64,000 nt of DNA, from assembly GCA_016712445.1 (NCBI GenBank), contig JADJRB010000001.1:992001-1056000 (forward strand), read 5' to 3'. How positions within the stretch are numbered: the first letter of the stretch is position 1; every line of letters begins with the position of its first letter. Below the pieces are notes generated by a model that ran no database searches, was not told the origin of the DNA, and saw nothing but the letters and a program-made list of their open reading frames with translations. Positions 18,287-27,018 of this stretch are shown here, piece after piece. This DNA is from Acidobacteriota bacterium (GTDB lineage Bacteria > Pseudomonadota > Alphaproteobacteria > Caulobacterales > Hyphomonadaceae). A program made the translations under genes and the position numbers.

Positions 18287-19627
18287 TCAGTTCCCGCCCG
18301 TCACGGACGTCACCGGATCCGGCGATGTCAGCAGCTCCAGCACCTGCTTCGTCGGATAGCCGTCCGCCACCAGGCCTTGCGTCTTCTGGAAGGCCTGCAC
18401 GGCAAGCTTCGTGCGACGCCCTGCAATGCCGTCGACCGTGCCGACATCGAAGCCGCGATCATTCAGGGCAGCCTGCATCGTACGGATTTCCGACACCGTC
18501 AGCGGCACCAGCTGCGTCGGCCAGGGCGTCAGCGGACCGCGCTTGCCCATGATCGCATCGCCCGAAAGGCCGACCGCGAAAGCGTAAGAGTCCGCGCGGT
18601 TGTAGGTCTTGTAGACGTTGAAGTTCTTGAACAGCAGGTATTTCGGCCCGAGATGGCCCGACGGCACCCAGAGTTCTGCGAACTCAGCCCCGCCGGTTTC
18701 GAAATTGCCGCCGATGATCGGCGTCAGGCCGGCCGCCATCCAGGTCTCCATGCGCCGTTCGCTGCCATCGGCAAGGCTGTAATCAAACCCGTCCGGCAAG
18801 CGTACCTCAAGCCCCCAGGGCTGGCCCTTCACATAGCCGGAATGGGCGAGGTAGTTGGCGGCCGAGGCCAGCGCATCGGCTTCGCTCTTCCAGACGTCCT
18901 TCTTGCCGTCGCCATCAAAGTCTTCGGCATGGGCAATATAGGTCGAGGGCATGAACTGGGTCTGGCCCATCGCCCCGGCCCAGCCGGAACCCAGCTGGTC
19001 GCGGCGCGCATACCCCTTCTCAACGATCGTCATCAGGGCGTAGAGCTCATCTTCGGCGAATTTCTGCCGGCGGCCTTCGACCGCCATGTTGGCCAGAGCG
19101 TTCGGCGCATCGTCCGTGCCGATGAACCCGCCATAGCTCGTCTCCATGCCCCAGATGGCGAGCAATGCCTGACGATCGACGCCGTAGCGCGCCTCGATGG
19201 CAGCAAGCGTCGGGCTCAGGGCATTCAGCTTGGCCTGGCCGGTCGAAATGCGGGTCGCCCCCATCGGAACCTTCAGATAGTCCCAGATCGGCTTGGCAAA
19301 TTCGGCCTGCGCGCTCGGCGCGGTGGCGGTTTGCACCTCGGCGCCCAGCCAGAGCGTCATCGGGCGGATGTTTTCTAACAGGGATTTCACGAGCGCCCGG
19401 TTGTGTCCGGCGGCCATGGCCCGGTTCGAGAAGTCGTCGCGCCAGGCGTCCATCCCGGCATGGCCGGACGACGTGTACCGGATCGGCCCCGTTTCGGGCG
19501 CTGGCGGCTGCTCGATACCGGGTTTTGGCGAAGGAACGCTCGGCGGTCCATTGGCGCAGGAGGCCAGAAGGCCGCAGACCGCCGCCGTCAGCATCCAGCG
19601 GGAGCGGGCTAATCCTGCAATAACCAT
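18287..19627 (-). CDS. Lytic murein transglycosylase B-family lipoprotein
   Basis: Cleaves the MurNAc-GlcNAc bond of peptidoglycan with 1,6-anhydro product formation. ATG 19627 has AAAGGAG at 7 bases and gives a lipoprotein signal (lipobox LLASC). The SLT_2/MltB domain shows ALLAIWGMETSYGGFIG, with the catalytic glutamate in WGMETSYG, then GSGWAGAMGQTQFMPSTYI and DGDGKKDVW. The C-terminal 60 residues are a peptidoglycan-binding domain 1 (IRTMQAALNDRGFDVGTVDG). The 446 residues fit the MltB-like group. It probably acts at the inner leaflet of the outer membrane during wall remodelling. Confidence 0.93.
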   Translation of the reverse strand: MVIAGLARSRWMLTAAVCGLLASCANGPPSVPSPKPGIEQPPAPETGPIRYTSSGHAGMDAWRDDFSNRAMAAGHNRALVKSLLENIRPMTLWLGAEVQTATAPSAQAEFAKPIWDYLKVPMGATRISTGQAKLNALSPTLAAIEARYGVDRQALLAIWGMETSYGGFIGTDDAPNALANMAVEGRRQKFAEDELYALMTIVEKGYARRDQLGSGWAGAMGQTQFMPSTYIAHAEDFDGDGKKDVWKSEADALASAANYLAHSGYVKGQPWGLEVRLPDGFDYSLADGSERRMETWMAAGLTPIIGGNFETGGAEFAELWVPSGHLGPKYLLFKNFNVYKTYNRADSYAFAVGLSGDAIMGKRGPLTPWPTQLVPLTVSEIRTMQAALNDRGFDVGTVDGIAGRRTKLAVQAFQKTQGLVADGYPTKQVLELLTSPDPVTSVTGGN

Positions 19628-19738
19628 GTCGGTCGCTCCTTTTAGGGGCTGAACATTACAGCCCTCGTCCTTGACTCGGCCAATCGGATTCATTACGCGC
19701 TCCGCTTTCCCAATTCCTAACCGTACCAGGCCAGGCCC

Positions 19739-19864
19739 ATGAAAGTCCGTTCGTCCCTCAAATCGCTGAAGTCGCGCCACCGCGACTGCAAGATCGTTCG
19801 CCGTAAAGGCCGGGTGTACGTCATCAACAAGACTGACCCGCGCTTCAAAGCAAAGCAAGGCTGA
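19739..19864 (+). CDS. rpmJ: 50S ribosomal protein L36 (zinc-free form)
   Basis: 41-residue basic protein MKVRSSLKSLKSRHRDCKIV..., ending DPRFKAKQG, the long alphaproteobacterial L36 form. Only one cysteine remains, so the zinc-ribbon ligands of the classical form (three Cys and one His) are missing; this is the C-minus, zinc-independent type. It sits alone between the divergent transglycosylase gene and a HAD hydrolase gene that begins 31 bases after it. Confidence 0.93.
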   Translation: MKVRSSLKSLKSRHRDCKIVRRKGRVYVINKTDPRFKAKQG

Positions 19865-19895
19865 GCCTTTGATGAACGGGCAATGAGGCGCCAGA

Positions 19896-20504
19896 ATGGC
19901 AGCTCGCATCGCCCTCTTTGATCTTGGCGGCGTCGTGCTCGACTGGTCGCCGGCGCGCCTTTACAGCCAGATTTTCAGTGATGCCGCCGAGCGTGAGCGG
20001 TTCCTGACGTCCGTCTGCACGATGGACTGGCACATGCGCCATGATGCCGGCACCTCGTTTGCCGAAAATGCGGCGCCTCTGATCGCCCAATACCCACAAT
20101 ATGAAAACCAGATCCGCGCCTGGAGCGGGCGCTGGATGGAGATGTTTGACGGCTGCATCGCGGGCGTCGAGCGCCTCATCGAAGGTCTCGCCGGGCGTGA
20201 ACGCCCTCTCTACGCCCTCTCCAACATGCCGGCCGAGGCCTGGCCGATGACCCGCGACGCGTTCCCGGTCCTCAGCCGCTTTCGCCAGACCATCGTGTCG
20301 GGCGAGATCAAGCTGGTGAAACCGGATCCGAAGATCTTCCACTACACGCTCGCCAAGATGGGCGGCCCCTCCCCCGACGAAGTGCTGTTCATCGACGACT
20401 CGCCGAAGAATGTCGCCACAGCCGACGCGCTGGGCTTCCGCACCCACCTCTTCCGCGGCGCCGCCGGGCTGGAACGCGCCCTGATCGTCGACGGCCTGCT
20501 CTGA
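19896..20504 (+). CDS. HAD-superfamily hydrolase, YihX-like
   Basis: Small phosphatase of HAD subfamily IA, 202 residues. Motif I is FDLGGVV with nucleophile Asp9; the second aspartate of the usual DxD is replaced by glycine, as in YihX-type sugar phosphatases. Motif II/III is seen as GEIKLVKPDPKIF and motif IV as VLFIDDSPKNVATADALG. The cap domain is the helical C1 type between residues 15 and 85. The start ATG follows rpmJ by 31 bases. Likely acts on a small phosphorylated metabolite. Confidence 0.88.
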   Translation: MAARIALFDLGGVVLDWSPARLYSQIFSDAAERERFLTSVCTMDWHMRHDAGTSFAENAAPLIAQYPQYENQIRAWSGRWMEMFDGCIAGVERLIEGLAGRERPLYALSNMPAEAWPMTRDAFPVLSRFRQTIVSGEIKLVKPDPKIFHYTLAKMGGPSPDEVLFIDDSPKNVATADALGFRTHLFRGAAGLERALIVDGLL

Positions 20505-20557
20505 CAACCGCCTAGGCCGCATTGCCGCGCACGGCCCATCGTTCCATATTGCCTGTC

Positions 20558-21091
20558 ATGCTCAAGCACGCCCTCGTTGCTGCCCTGGTCTGGCTCACCC
20601 CCGCTGCGCACGCAGCGCCGACCGACGACATGTTCGCCCGCCTGAAAGCCGCAACCGAGGAGGCCGAGGCCGCCGACGTCGCCGCAGACATCTGGGCAAC
20701 CTGGCTCGAATCCGGCTCGCCGACTGTCGACCTGCTGATGGAGCGCGTCGGGATCGCCCTGGAAAGCGGGGATACCGAGACCGCGCATGAACTGCTCGAC
20801 CGTGTGATCCTGCTGAAGCCGGACTATCCGGAAGCCTACCATCGCCGCGCGGGCCTTTTCCTTGACGCCGAAAACTATCCCGAAGCCTTTCGCGACCTCA
20901 ACGAAGCGCTGAAACTCGAGCCACGCCATTTCGGCGCCTGGCTGGGCATGGGCGTGATGCTCGAGGCGCTCGGCGGCGAGAAGGAAGCACTCGAGAGCTA
21001 CCGCGAGGCGCTCGCCATCTATCCGCTGCTGCCGCAGGCACGCTCGGCCGCCAGCCGCCTCGCCAAAAAGGCAGAAGGCCAGGAGCTTTGA
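20558..21091 (+). CDS. Periplasmic TPR-repeat protein
   Basis: 177-residue secreted protein with a signal peptide (MLKHALVAALVWLTPAAHA, cleaved before APTDD) and two to three tetratricopeptide repeats. These include ETAHELLDRVILLKPDYPEA, YPEAFRDLNEALKLEPRHFG and KEALESYREALAIYPLLPQA. ATG 20558 was preferred over TTG 20522 because it starts the signal peptide. It overlaps the next gene by 4 bases (TTGA) if that gene starts at 21088, so the two are probably translated together. TPR proteins of this kind usually mediate protein contacts in the periplasm; the partner is unknown. Confidence 0.82.
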   Translation: MLKHALVAALVWLTPAAHAAPTDDMFARLKAATEEAEAADVAADIWATWLESGSPTVDLLMERVGIALESGDTETAHELLDRVILLKPDYPEAYHRRAGLFLDAENYPEAFRDLNEALKLEPRHFGAWLGMGVMLEALGGEKEALESYREALAIYPLLPQARSAASRLAKKAEGQEL

Positions 21092-22041
21092 AACGCATGA
21101 TCACGGTCGTGACCGCCGCCGCAGTCTCGGCGCTCGGACTGGGCGCCTGCGTCACCAGCATCCGCTATACTTCGCAGATCGAGCGCGACTATCCAGCCAC
21201 CGGCACGGTCGTCCCGGTCGACGGCCACGGGGTGCATGTCCTCCGGCAGGGCTCGACCGGACCGGTCGTGCTGATGATCCACGGGGCCAGCGCCAATGCG
21301 CGCGAATTCAGCTGGACGCTCGCGCCGCGCCTGGCCGGCGACATGCGCGTGCTGATGGCCGACCGGCCGGGGCACGGCTATTCCGAGCGCTTCGAGGGCG
21401 CCGACGAGCTCGGCGCACAGGCCCGCCAGATGGCCGGCGTGCTGGACGCGCTCGCACCCGGCGAGAAGGCCGTCGTCGTCGGCCATTCCTTCGGCGGCGC
21501 GGTTGCCTTGCGGCTCGCGCTCGACCGTCCGGACCTCGTATCCGGTCTCGTTCTGCTCGCCCCGGTGACGCATGACTGGGGCTCCGGTGGCACTGCCTGG
21601 TACAACCGGCTCGCTGCGCCGCCGGTTCTGGGCGACGTCTTCAGCCAGCTGCTGCCCCTGGTCGGCCCCACGCAGGTGCGCGCCGGCATCAGCAGCGTCT
21701 TCGACCCTGCGCCCGCCCCCGATGGCTATTACGAAAATTCCGCCATCGGCCTCCTGTTCCGCCCGCCGAACTTCCAGTCCAATGCCCGCGACATGACCGG
21801 CCTGCGCAGCGAACTCGGAGCTCAGTCGGCCCGCTATCCCGAACTCGAGATGCCGATCGTCGTCTTCTCCGGCAGCCAGGACACCGTCATCTCGCCGAAG
21901 CTACACGTCGGCGAACTGAAGAAGCAGGTCGCCGTCGACCTGGTCATCCTGCCCGACGAAGGTCACATGCCGCATCACGGCGAAGGCGCGGCGGTCGCCT
22001 ACGCGATACGCCGTCTGGCGCTCGTGCCCGAGACCCGCTAA
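21088..22041 (+). CDS. Alpha/beta-hydrolase, probable lipoprotein
   Basis: Alpha/beta-hydrolase of about 317 residues. The catalytic serine is in VVVGHSFGGAVALRLA, the acid in VVFSGSQDTVISP and the histidine in LPDEGHMPHHG; the oxyanion strand is VLMIHGASANAREFSW. The N-terminus has a hydrophobic stretch and a lipobox-like LGLGAC. The start is ambiguous. TTG 21088 gives the positively charged MKRM typical of signal peptides, while ATG 21097 has better spacing from AGGAG but loses the charge. The substrate is unknown; it could be an envelope or environmental ester, haloalkane or lactone. Confidence 0.83.
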   Translation: MKRMITVVTAAAVSALGLGACVTSIRYTSQIERDYPATGTVVPVDGHGVHVLRQGSTGPVVLMIHGASANAREFSWTLAPRLAGDMRVLMADRPGHGYSERFEGADELGAQARQMAGVLDALAPGEKAVVVGHSFGGAVALRLALDRPDLVSGLVLLAPVTHDWGSGGTAWYNRLAAPPVLGDVFSQLLPLVGPTQVRAGISSVFDPAPAPDGYYENSAIGLLFRPPNFQSNARDMTGLRSELGAQSARYPELEMPIVVFSGSQDTVISPKLHVGELKKQVAVDLVILPDEGHMPHHGEGAAVAYAIRRLALVPETR

Positions 22042-22082
22042 GAGCCTCCGCTTCGCTAGAGACACCCCGGAAAGGACGCACC

Positions 22083-22349
22083 ATGGCTGACGACACAGTC
22101 GAGATCACCAAGATCGACGAGACCACCCGGGAAAAACTCCGCCAGACCGTCGCCAAGATCGAGCGTCTGGAAGAGGAGAAGAAAGAAGTCGCCGAGCAGA
22201 TCAAGGAAGTCTACGGCGAGGCGAAAGCCATCGGCTTTGACACCAAGGCCCTGCGCCAGGTGATCCGCCTGCGGAAGATCGAGCGCGCCGAACGCGAGGA
22301 ACAGGAAATGATCCTCGAGACCTACCTGATCGCCCTCGGCGAGGCCTGA
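22083..22349 (+). CDS. gapR: GapR-family nucleoid-associated protein (DUF2312)
   Basis: 88-residue protein matching GapR of Caulobacter, an essential chromatin protein. GapR clamps overtwisted AT-rich DNA ahead of replication forks and highly transcribed genes and aids topoisomerases. The sequence is almost all helical: a coiled-coil region (KLRQTVAKIERLEEEKKE), then the conserved VYGEAKAIGFDTKALRQVIR and a basic/acidic C-terminal helix (RLRKIERAEREEQEM). GGAAAGGA precedes the ATG at good spacing. The family is largely confined to Alphaproteobacteria and their phages, which supports the taxonomic call. Confidence 0.95.
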   Translation: MADDTVEITKIDETTREKLRQTVAKIERLEEEKKEVAEQIKEVYGEAKAIGFDTKALRQVIRLRKIERAEREEQEMILETYLIALGEA

Positions 22350-22387
22350 GATTGCAGAGCCCGGGCAAATCGACTTAGGTTGAGGCC

Positions 22388-22873
22388 ATGCCGAGAGAGG
22401 TCGACGAGCGCAAGAAGCGCGCCGCGCTGCGGAAGCTGCGCCGGGCCGCCGATCTTGCCGCCCAGGGCCTTGGCCCGCCGCTCACTGACTGGGAAACGGC
22501 CTTTCTTGAAGAGGTCGAGGCCCGCATCGAGAAGTACGGCTCTGCCTTCGCAGACCCCATGAAAGGCGCGGAGGGCGAAGCGCTGTCCGGCCTCCAGCAA
22601 CTGAAGCTCAAGCAGATCGACAAGAAGGCGCGCGGCAAGGAACCGAAGGGCCTCAAGGCACGCCGGCCCATGGGCCAGAAACATCGCCCGCCCGCGCCCC
22701 GTGAGGAAGACACGGCGGCATCCGAGCCTCCCCCTCCTCCCCCGCCCGCAAAGACCCGCCCCGCGCTTGTGCCCGCCGCCGGCCTCGCCGGCGCCGGCAA
22801 CGTCACCGCCCTGCGCAAGGCCAAGCCGCGCCTGACCGTCATCGAGGGCGGCGGAAAGAAAACTGAAAACTGA
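22388..22873 (+). CDS. Hypothetical basic protein with proline-rich tail
   Basis: 161 residues. The first 75 residues are strongly helical and charged (PREVDERKKRAALRKLRRA, then LTDWETAFLEEVEARIEKYG). A lysine-rich linker follows, then a proline tract (EPPPPPPPAKTRP) and a small C-terminal segment ALRKAKPRLTVIEGGGKK. There is no signal peptide. It lies 38 bases downstream of gapR and 26 bases before an SDR gene. I do not recognise the family; the C-terminal LTVIEGGGK phrase recurs at the ends of small alphaproteobacterial proteins, as far as I recall. Confidence 0.72.
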   Translation: MPREVDERKKRAALRKLRRAADLAAQGLGPPLTDWETAFLEEVEARIEKYGSAFADPMKGAEGEALSGLQQLKLKQIDKKARGKEPKGLKARRPMGQKHRPPAPREEDTAASEPPPPPPPAKTRPALVPAAGLAGAGNVTALRKAKPRLTVIEGGGKKTEN

Positions 22874-22899
22874 TCGGGCATTCGTGCGTATAGAGGGGC

Positions 22900-23781
22900 A
22901 TGACCCCCACATCCGCGCCTGCTCTCGCCCGCTCCGTCATCATCACTGGTGCGTCCACCGGCATCGGCCGCGCCGCCGCCACCCATCTCGCCGCCAAGGG
23001 ATGGACTGTGTTCGCCGGCGTGCGTTCCGCAGATGACGGCGCCGCGCTCGCCGGACAGGCCAAGGGCGACCTGCGCCCGCTGATCCTTGATGTGACAAAG
23101 CAAGAGCAGGTCGACGCGGCGATTGCCGCCGTCGCCGCCGCGCTCGGCAACCGGCGCCTGACCGGCCTCGTCAACAATGCCGGCATCGCCAAGATGGGAC
23201 CGCTCGGCCTCCAGCCACTGAAGGATTTCGAAGCGCATTTCGCAGTCAACGTGTTCGGCATGCTCCGCATGACGCAGGCCGCGCTCCCGCTGCTGGGCTC
23301 GGACGCTGCCCGCGAAGGCGCGCCGGGCCGCATCGTCACCATCACCTCGGTCGGTGGCCGCATCGCCGCGCCCTTCCTCGGTGCCTACACCGCCACCAAG
23401 CACGCCAACGAGGCGATGACCGACACGCTGCGCCGCGAACTCAACATCTACGGTGTCGACGCCATCGCGATTGGCCCCGGCTCCGTGAGGACACCCATCT
23501 GGGACAAGGCCGAGAAGGACAATTCCAGCGGTCCGTATGATGCCAGCGACTGGGCCGAACCGCTGCAGACCTTCCAGGAAGTGATGCTGAACGGCGGCCG
23601 CACGGGCCTTGAGCCGGGGCGCATCGCGCGTGTCATCGAGGCTGCGCTGTCGGATACGAGGCCCCGCGCCCGCTACGCACCGGTGCCGCAGAAGCTGACC
23701 AACTTCATCATCCCCACGCACCTGCCAAAGCGCTTGCTCGACAAGATCTTCATTTCGCGCTTCGGCCTGCAGCGGCGCTGA
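22900..23781 (+). CDS. Short-chain dehydrogenase/reductase
   Basis: Classical SDR, 293 residues, an NAD(P)-dependent oxidoreductase. The nucleotide-binding glycine motif is ITGASTGIGRAAA (about 14-26), the core NNAG is in LVNNAGIAKMG, and the catalytic set is Ser in TITSVGGRI with YTATK. The C-terminal region is longer than minimal SDRs and may carry the substrate lid (RLLDKIFISRFGLQRR). The local run of genes is gapR, hypothetical, SDR, SDR on one strand. The substrate is unknown; the adenosine-binding region shows no clear cofactor preference by eye. Confidence 0.9.
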   Translation: MTPTSAPALARSVIITGASTGIGRAAATHLAAKGWTVFAGVRSADDGAALAGQAKGDLRPLILDVTKQEQVDAAIAAVAAALGNRRLTGLVNNAGIAKMGPLGLQPLKDFEAHFAVNVFGMLRMTQAALPLLGSDAAREGAPGRIVTITSVGGRIAAPFLGAYTATKHANEAMTDTLRRELNIYGVDAIAIGPGSVRTPIWDKAEKDNSSGPYDASDWAEPLQTFQEVMLNGGRTGLEPGRIARVIEAALSDTRPRARYAPVPQKLTNFIIPTHLPKRLLDKIFISRFGLQRR

Positions 23782-23878
23782 TCCGCCTGGCGGCCGATAT
23801 CCTGACGCCGCCGTCACCTTTGCCCTTGACGCCCCTCGCGGAAGGGCGGCGCATGTCGCCGCAAAACGGGAGGAACAC

Positions 23879-24763
23879 ATGGCAGATCTCAAAGGCAAGG
23901 TAGCCGTCATCACCGGCGCAGCAAGCGGCATAGGGCTCGCCGGCGTGGAGGTCTTCGTCGCCGCCGGCGCGAAAGTCATCGCGGGCGACATCCAGGACGA
24001 AAAGGGAAAGGCGCTCGAGACCCGCTTCGGCAAGGACAAGGTCCGCTTCGTGCATTGCGACGTCACCAACATGGACCAGCTGAAGGCGATCATGGACGAA
24101 GCGCCAAAGGCCTTCGGCTCCCTCGACATCGTCTGGAACAATGCCGGTCATGGCGGCACGCCCACCTCGGTCGAGGAGCTTGACCTCGACGGCTTCGACC
24201 ACACGATGAACCTCCTGCTGAAACAGGTCTTCGCGGGCACCAAGTTCGCCATTCCGCACATGAAGGAAAAAGGCGGCGCGATCATCAACACCTCCTCCAT
24301 CAGCGCCGTGTGCGCGGGCTATGCGCCGATCACCTACTCCGTCGCCAAGAAGGGCGTTGCCCACTTCTCGAAACTCGCCGCAGCCGAACTCGCGAAATAC
24401 AAGATCCGCGTCAACTCGATCCTGCCCGGCTTCATCGCCACCTCCATCTTCGGTGCCTCGCTCGGCCTGCCGCGCGAAGTCGCCGACCAGATGGCCGAAA
24501 TGCTGGCCCAGGCCGGCGGCAAGATGCAGCCCGCCGGACGCGTCGGCCGCGGCAATGACATTGCTGAAATGGCCGCCTTCCTCGCGTCCGACGCCGCCGG
24601 CTTCATCACCGGCGGCGAATTCCTCGTCGATGGCGGCATGACCGTCGGCCCGCGCCACAGCTGGGACGAGACCGCCGCCAGCCCGGTGCTGGAATCGCTT
24701 GGCATCACCCCGGAGCAGGCCGAGCAGATGCGCCTCGCCCAGCAGGCCGCCGCTCAGTCCTGA
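23879..24763 (+). CDS. Short-chain dehydrogenase/reductase
   Basis: Classical SDR of 294 residues. It has ITGAASGIGLAGVEVF near the N-terminus, an aspartate (D in VIAGDIQDEKG) at the end of the second strand favouring NAD(H), VWNNAGHGG, and the catalytic Ser and YSVAK. The C-terminal GGEFLVDGGMTVG is typical. A strong GGGAGGAACAC site precedes the ATG. An extra tail of about 35 residues after the usual end (DETAASPVLESLGITPEQAE) is rich in Glu and Gln. Its stop overlaps the end of the convergent hypothetical gene by 10 bases. Confidence 0.92.
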   Translation: MADLKGKVAVITGAASGIGLAGVEVFVAAGAKVIAGDIQDEKGKALETRFGKDKVRFVHCDVTNMDQLKAIMDEAPKAFGSLDIVWNNAGHGGTPTSVEELDLDGFDHTMNLLLKQVFAGTKFAIPHMKEKGGAIINTSSISAVCAGYAPITYSVAKKGVAHFSKLAAAELAKYKIRVNSILPGFIATSIFGASLGLPREVADQMAEMLAQAGGKMQPAGRVGRGNDIAEMAAFLASDAAGFITGGEFLVDGGMTVGPRHSWDETAASPVLESLGITPEQAEQMRLAQQAAAQS

Positions 24764-25038
24764 GCGGTCTCCGCGCGGCGGGGCACCGCTTCGACCGCGC
24801 GCAGCAGCTCCTCCAGCGTGGCCGCCTCCCGAAACAGGTTGCCGCGATCGTCGCTCAGGGCGTAGCCTGTTTCGGTCCGGGTCAGGGGAAACCGCCGCCA
24901 ATGTGTCAGCACACGGAAGATGAACACTGTATCCGGCCGCTCGCCGGCCGCCGCCCAGCCCGACCACATGTGATCGGCCGGCAGGCCGCGCCAGAGCCGG
25001 TCGATCTCGTCAATGTCTTCGGGTGAAAATTTCGGCAT
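24754..25038 (-). CDS. Hypothetical protein, 94 aa
   Basis: Small acidic protein starting MPKFSPEDIDEIDRLWRGLP, with alternating helix and strand and no membrane segment or signal. The frame continues upstream to ATG 25074 (106 residues) and 25098, and GGAGGAG lies near the longer start, so the N-terminus is not settled. Its 25038 start codon overlaps the start codon of the divergent transporter gene (ATG 25037). At the other end it overlaps the SDR stop by 10 bases. Such tight packing on both sides is consistent with a real gene, but I do not recognise it. Confidence 0.6.
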   Translation of the reverse strand: MPKFSPEDIDEIDRLWRGLPADHMWSGWAAAGERPDTVFIFRVLTHWRRFPLTRTETGYALSDDRGNLFREAATLEELLRAVEAVPRRAETAQD

Positions 25039-25996
25039 GCGCAGTGACCCGTCCCCCCAGGACTCCTCCTCCATAAGTCGGCCCGGCCTCTCCGGCAATC
25101 TTCAGGGCGCGCTCTGGATGATCGCCTCCGGCGTCGGCTACACACTCCACCTCGCGCTCGCCAAGGACATCACCGGCGACATCCACCCGGTCTTCCTCGC
25201 GTTCTGGCGCAGCTTCCTCGCCTTCCTGTTTGCCGCCCCGCTGATCCATTTCCTGAAGGTGCGCATCCACACGGCCCGGTTCGGCGCGCTCCTCAGCCGC
25301 AGCCTGATCGGCTCGGCCGGCTTCGTGTTCGGACTGATCGCCATCTGGCCGAAATTCGGCCTGCCGCTCGCCGAGTTCAACGCCCTCAGCTTCACGCGGC
25401 CCCTGTTCGTCACCCTTCTGGCGATGTTCCTGCTGCACGAGAAAGTCGGCGTCCATCGCTCCACGGCCGTCATCGTAGGTTTCATCGGCGTGCTGGTAAT
25501 GACCGCACTGCCCGCGATCCTCGGCCAGGAGGGCGGCGCGCACTTCAACGTCGGCAGCGTGTTCGCCATCCTCTCGTCGCTCTGCTTCGCCTTCACCATC
25601 GTGCTGGTGAAGTCTCTGACCGGCGTGCACCAGCCCCTCGCCCTGCTGATCTGGGCAAACTTCCTGTCCTCGATCTTCATCTTCCCCGCCGCGCTCGCCG
25701 TCTGGGCCGTGCCCAGCAGCGCCGAGTGGATGCAGATCGCCGCGATGGCGTTCTTCGGCGTCGTGGCGCAATTCTGCTTCATCAAGGGCATGTCGGTTGG
25801 CGACGCGTCGTTCCTCTCCCCGATGGACTACCTGCGCCTGCCGATGGGCGCGACCGCGGACTGGATCATGATCCGCGCGCTGCCGGGCGTCTTCGTCTGG
25901 GCCGGCGCCGGCATCATTGTCTTCTCGACGCTCTACATCACCTGGCGCGAGCACGTCCTAAACCGCCTCAAACCGCCCCAACCCCCGAAGATCTGA
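25037..25996 (+). CDS. DMT/EamA-family transporter
   Basis: Inner-membrane protein of 319 residues with about ten hydrophobic segments in two EamA halves. The first half begins GALWMIASGVGYTLHLALAK and includes NALSFTRPLFVTLLAMFLL. The second has the matching INVERTED order of helices ending ALPGVFVWAGAGIIVFSTLY. Members export metabolites, amino acids or drugs. ATG 25037 overlaps the start of the minus-strand hypothetical gene; a longer in-frame start lies at 25013. It converges with the LysR-type gene 4 bases away, so the three genes are very closely packed. The substrate is unknown. Confidence 0.87.
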   Translation: MRSDPSPQDSSSISRPGLSGNLQGALWMIASGVGYTLHLALAKDITGDIHPVFLAFWRSFLAFLFAAPLIHFLKVRIHTARFGALLSRSLIGSAGFVFGLIAIWPKFGLPLAEFNALSFTRPLFVTLLAMFLLHEKVGVHRSTAVIVGFIGVLVMTALPAILGQEGGAHFNVGSVFAILSSLCFAFTIVLVKSLTGVHQPLALLIWANFLSSIFIFPAALAVWAVPSSAEWMQIAAMAFFGVVAQFCFIKGMSVGDASFLSPMDYLRLPMGATADWIMIRALPGVFVWAGAGIIVFSTLYITWREHVLNRLKPPQPPKI

Positions 25997-25999
25997 TCT

Positions 26000-26905
26000 T
26001 CAGGGCTTTCCGGACGGCCGCGCCGTCACCTCGCGCACGCACGTGCGCAGCCAACGATGCGCGGGATCGGAATCCATACGCGGGTGCCACAGCATCGACA
26101 CCACGAACGGACGCGACGCCACCGGCAGTGCGAAAGCATGCATGTCGCCTCGCAGCGCTTCCGTATGCCGGTTCGGCACGGTCGCGATCAGGTCAGTATG
26201 TCGGGCGAGTGCAAGCGCCGCAGAAAAGCCGCCGACGATTGTCGCCACCCGACGCTGAGCGCTTTCAGGTGCGAACGGCAGATCGGTTGCTTCGCGCGCC
26301 TCGCCGCTGCGCGAGACGATCACATGCGCCCCTGCGCGATACTGCTGGGCGGTGACGCCACCAGCCGCCAGCGGATGGCCTGACCGCACGACTCCGATCA
26401 GGCGGTCGCGGAACAGGGCGAGGCTGCGCAGCTCGGGCCCAAGTGCGGCATCGACAACTCCGGTCTCGAGGTCGACCCGCCCTTCCCTGAGCGGCGCGCT
26501 GTCCTTGTCGGTCTTTTGCACGAAGTTGAGCCGGACATAGGGAGCCTCGCGGGCCACCCTCGCCACCAAGCCAGCACCGAAGCTTTCGACAAAGCCGTCG
26601 CTGGTGCGCAGCGTGAACACCCGGTCGAGCGCCGCCAGGTCGAGCGCATCGCCGGGACTCAGGACGCCTTCTGCCGCGAGCACCAGATCGTGTACTTCTT
26701 CCCGCAGGGCCAGCGCGCGCGGCGTCGGCACAAGGCCGCGTCCTGCCCTCACCAGCAAGGGATCCCCCGTGGCGACGCGCAGGCGGGCAAGCGCCCGGCT
26801 CATGGCCGATCCGCTCAGACCCAGCCGCTTGGCTGCCCCTGCCACGCTGCCCTCCGACAAGAGAACATCCAGCGTCACAAGCAGGTTCAGATCAGGAAGC
26901 GCCAT
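26000..26905 (-). CDS. LysR-type transcriptional regulator
   Basis: 301-residue LTTR. The winged HTH is at the N-terminus: LPDLNLLVTLDVLLSEGSVA and AAKRLGLSGSAMSRALARLR, followed by a periplasmic-binding-like effector domain (about 90-290). The recognition helix resembles the NodD/SyrM-like group that reads MSRALARLR. It is divergent from a cupin-MFS pair with 113 bases between, the classic LTTR arrangement, so it probably activates that operon with an unknown co-inducer and represses itself. Confidence 0.92.
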   Translation of the reverse strand: MALPDLNLLVTLDVLLSEGSVAGAAKRLGLSGSAMSRALARLRVATGDPLLVRAGRGLVPTPRALALREEVHDLVLAAEGVLSPGDALDLAALDRVFTLRTSDGFVESFGAGLVARVAREAPYVRLNFVQKTDKDSAPLREGRVDLETGVVDAALGPELRSLALFRDRLIGVVRSGHPLAAGGVTAQQYRAGAHVIVSRSGEAREATDLPFAPESAQRRVATIVGGFSAALALARHTDLIATVPNRHTEALRGDMHAFALPVASRPFVVSMLWHPRMDSDPAHRWLRTCVREVTARPSGKP

Positions 26906-26917
26906 GGCCCGGACATA

Positions 26918-26969
26918 ACATGGCGTTTCATGCAGTGATACCCTGCAAACCGTGCGTCTTCCGCCATGT
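26918..26969. promoter_or_regulatory. Candidate LysR operator region between divergent genes
   Basis: The 113-base gap holds two nested inverted repeats. The outer pair is ACATGGCG (26918-26925) with CGCCATGT (26962-26969). The inner pair is TGCAG (26931-26935) with CTGCA (26943-26947), which has the dyad shape of an LTTR recognition site although longer than the canonical T-N11-A. Both lie between the LysR gene and the cupin gene. This is inference from symmetry and position only. Confidence 0.45.
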
Positions 26970-27018
26970 CAGGCTGCCCCGCTATCTTTGGCGTCACAGC
27001 CTGATGAAAGGAAATGTC

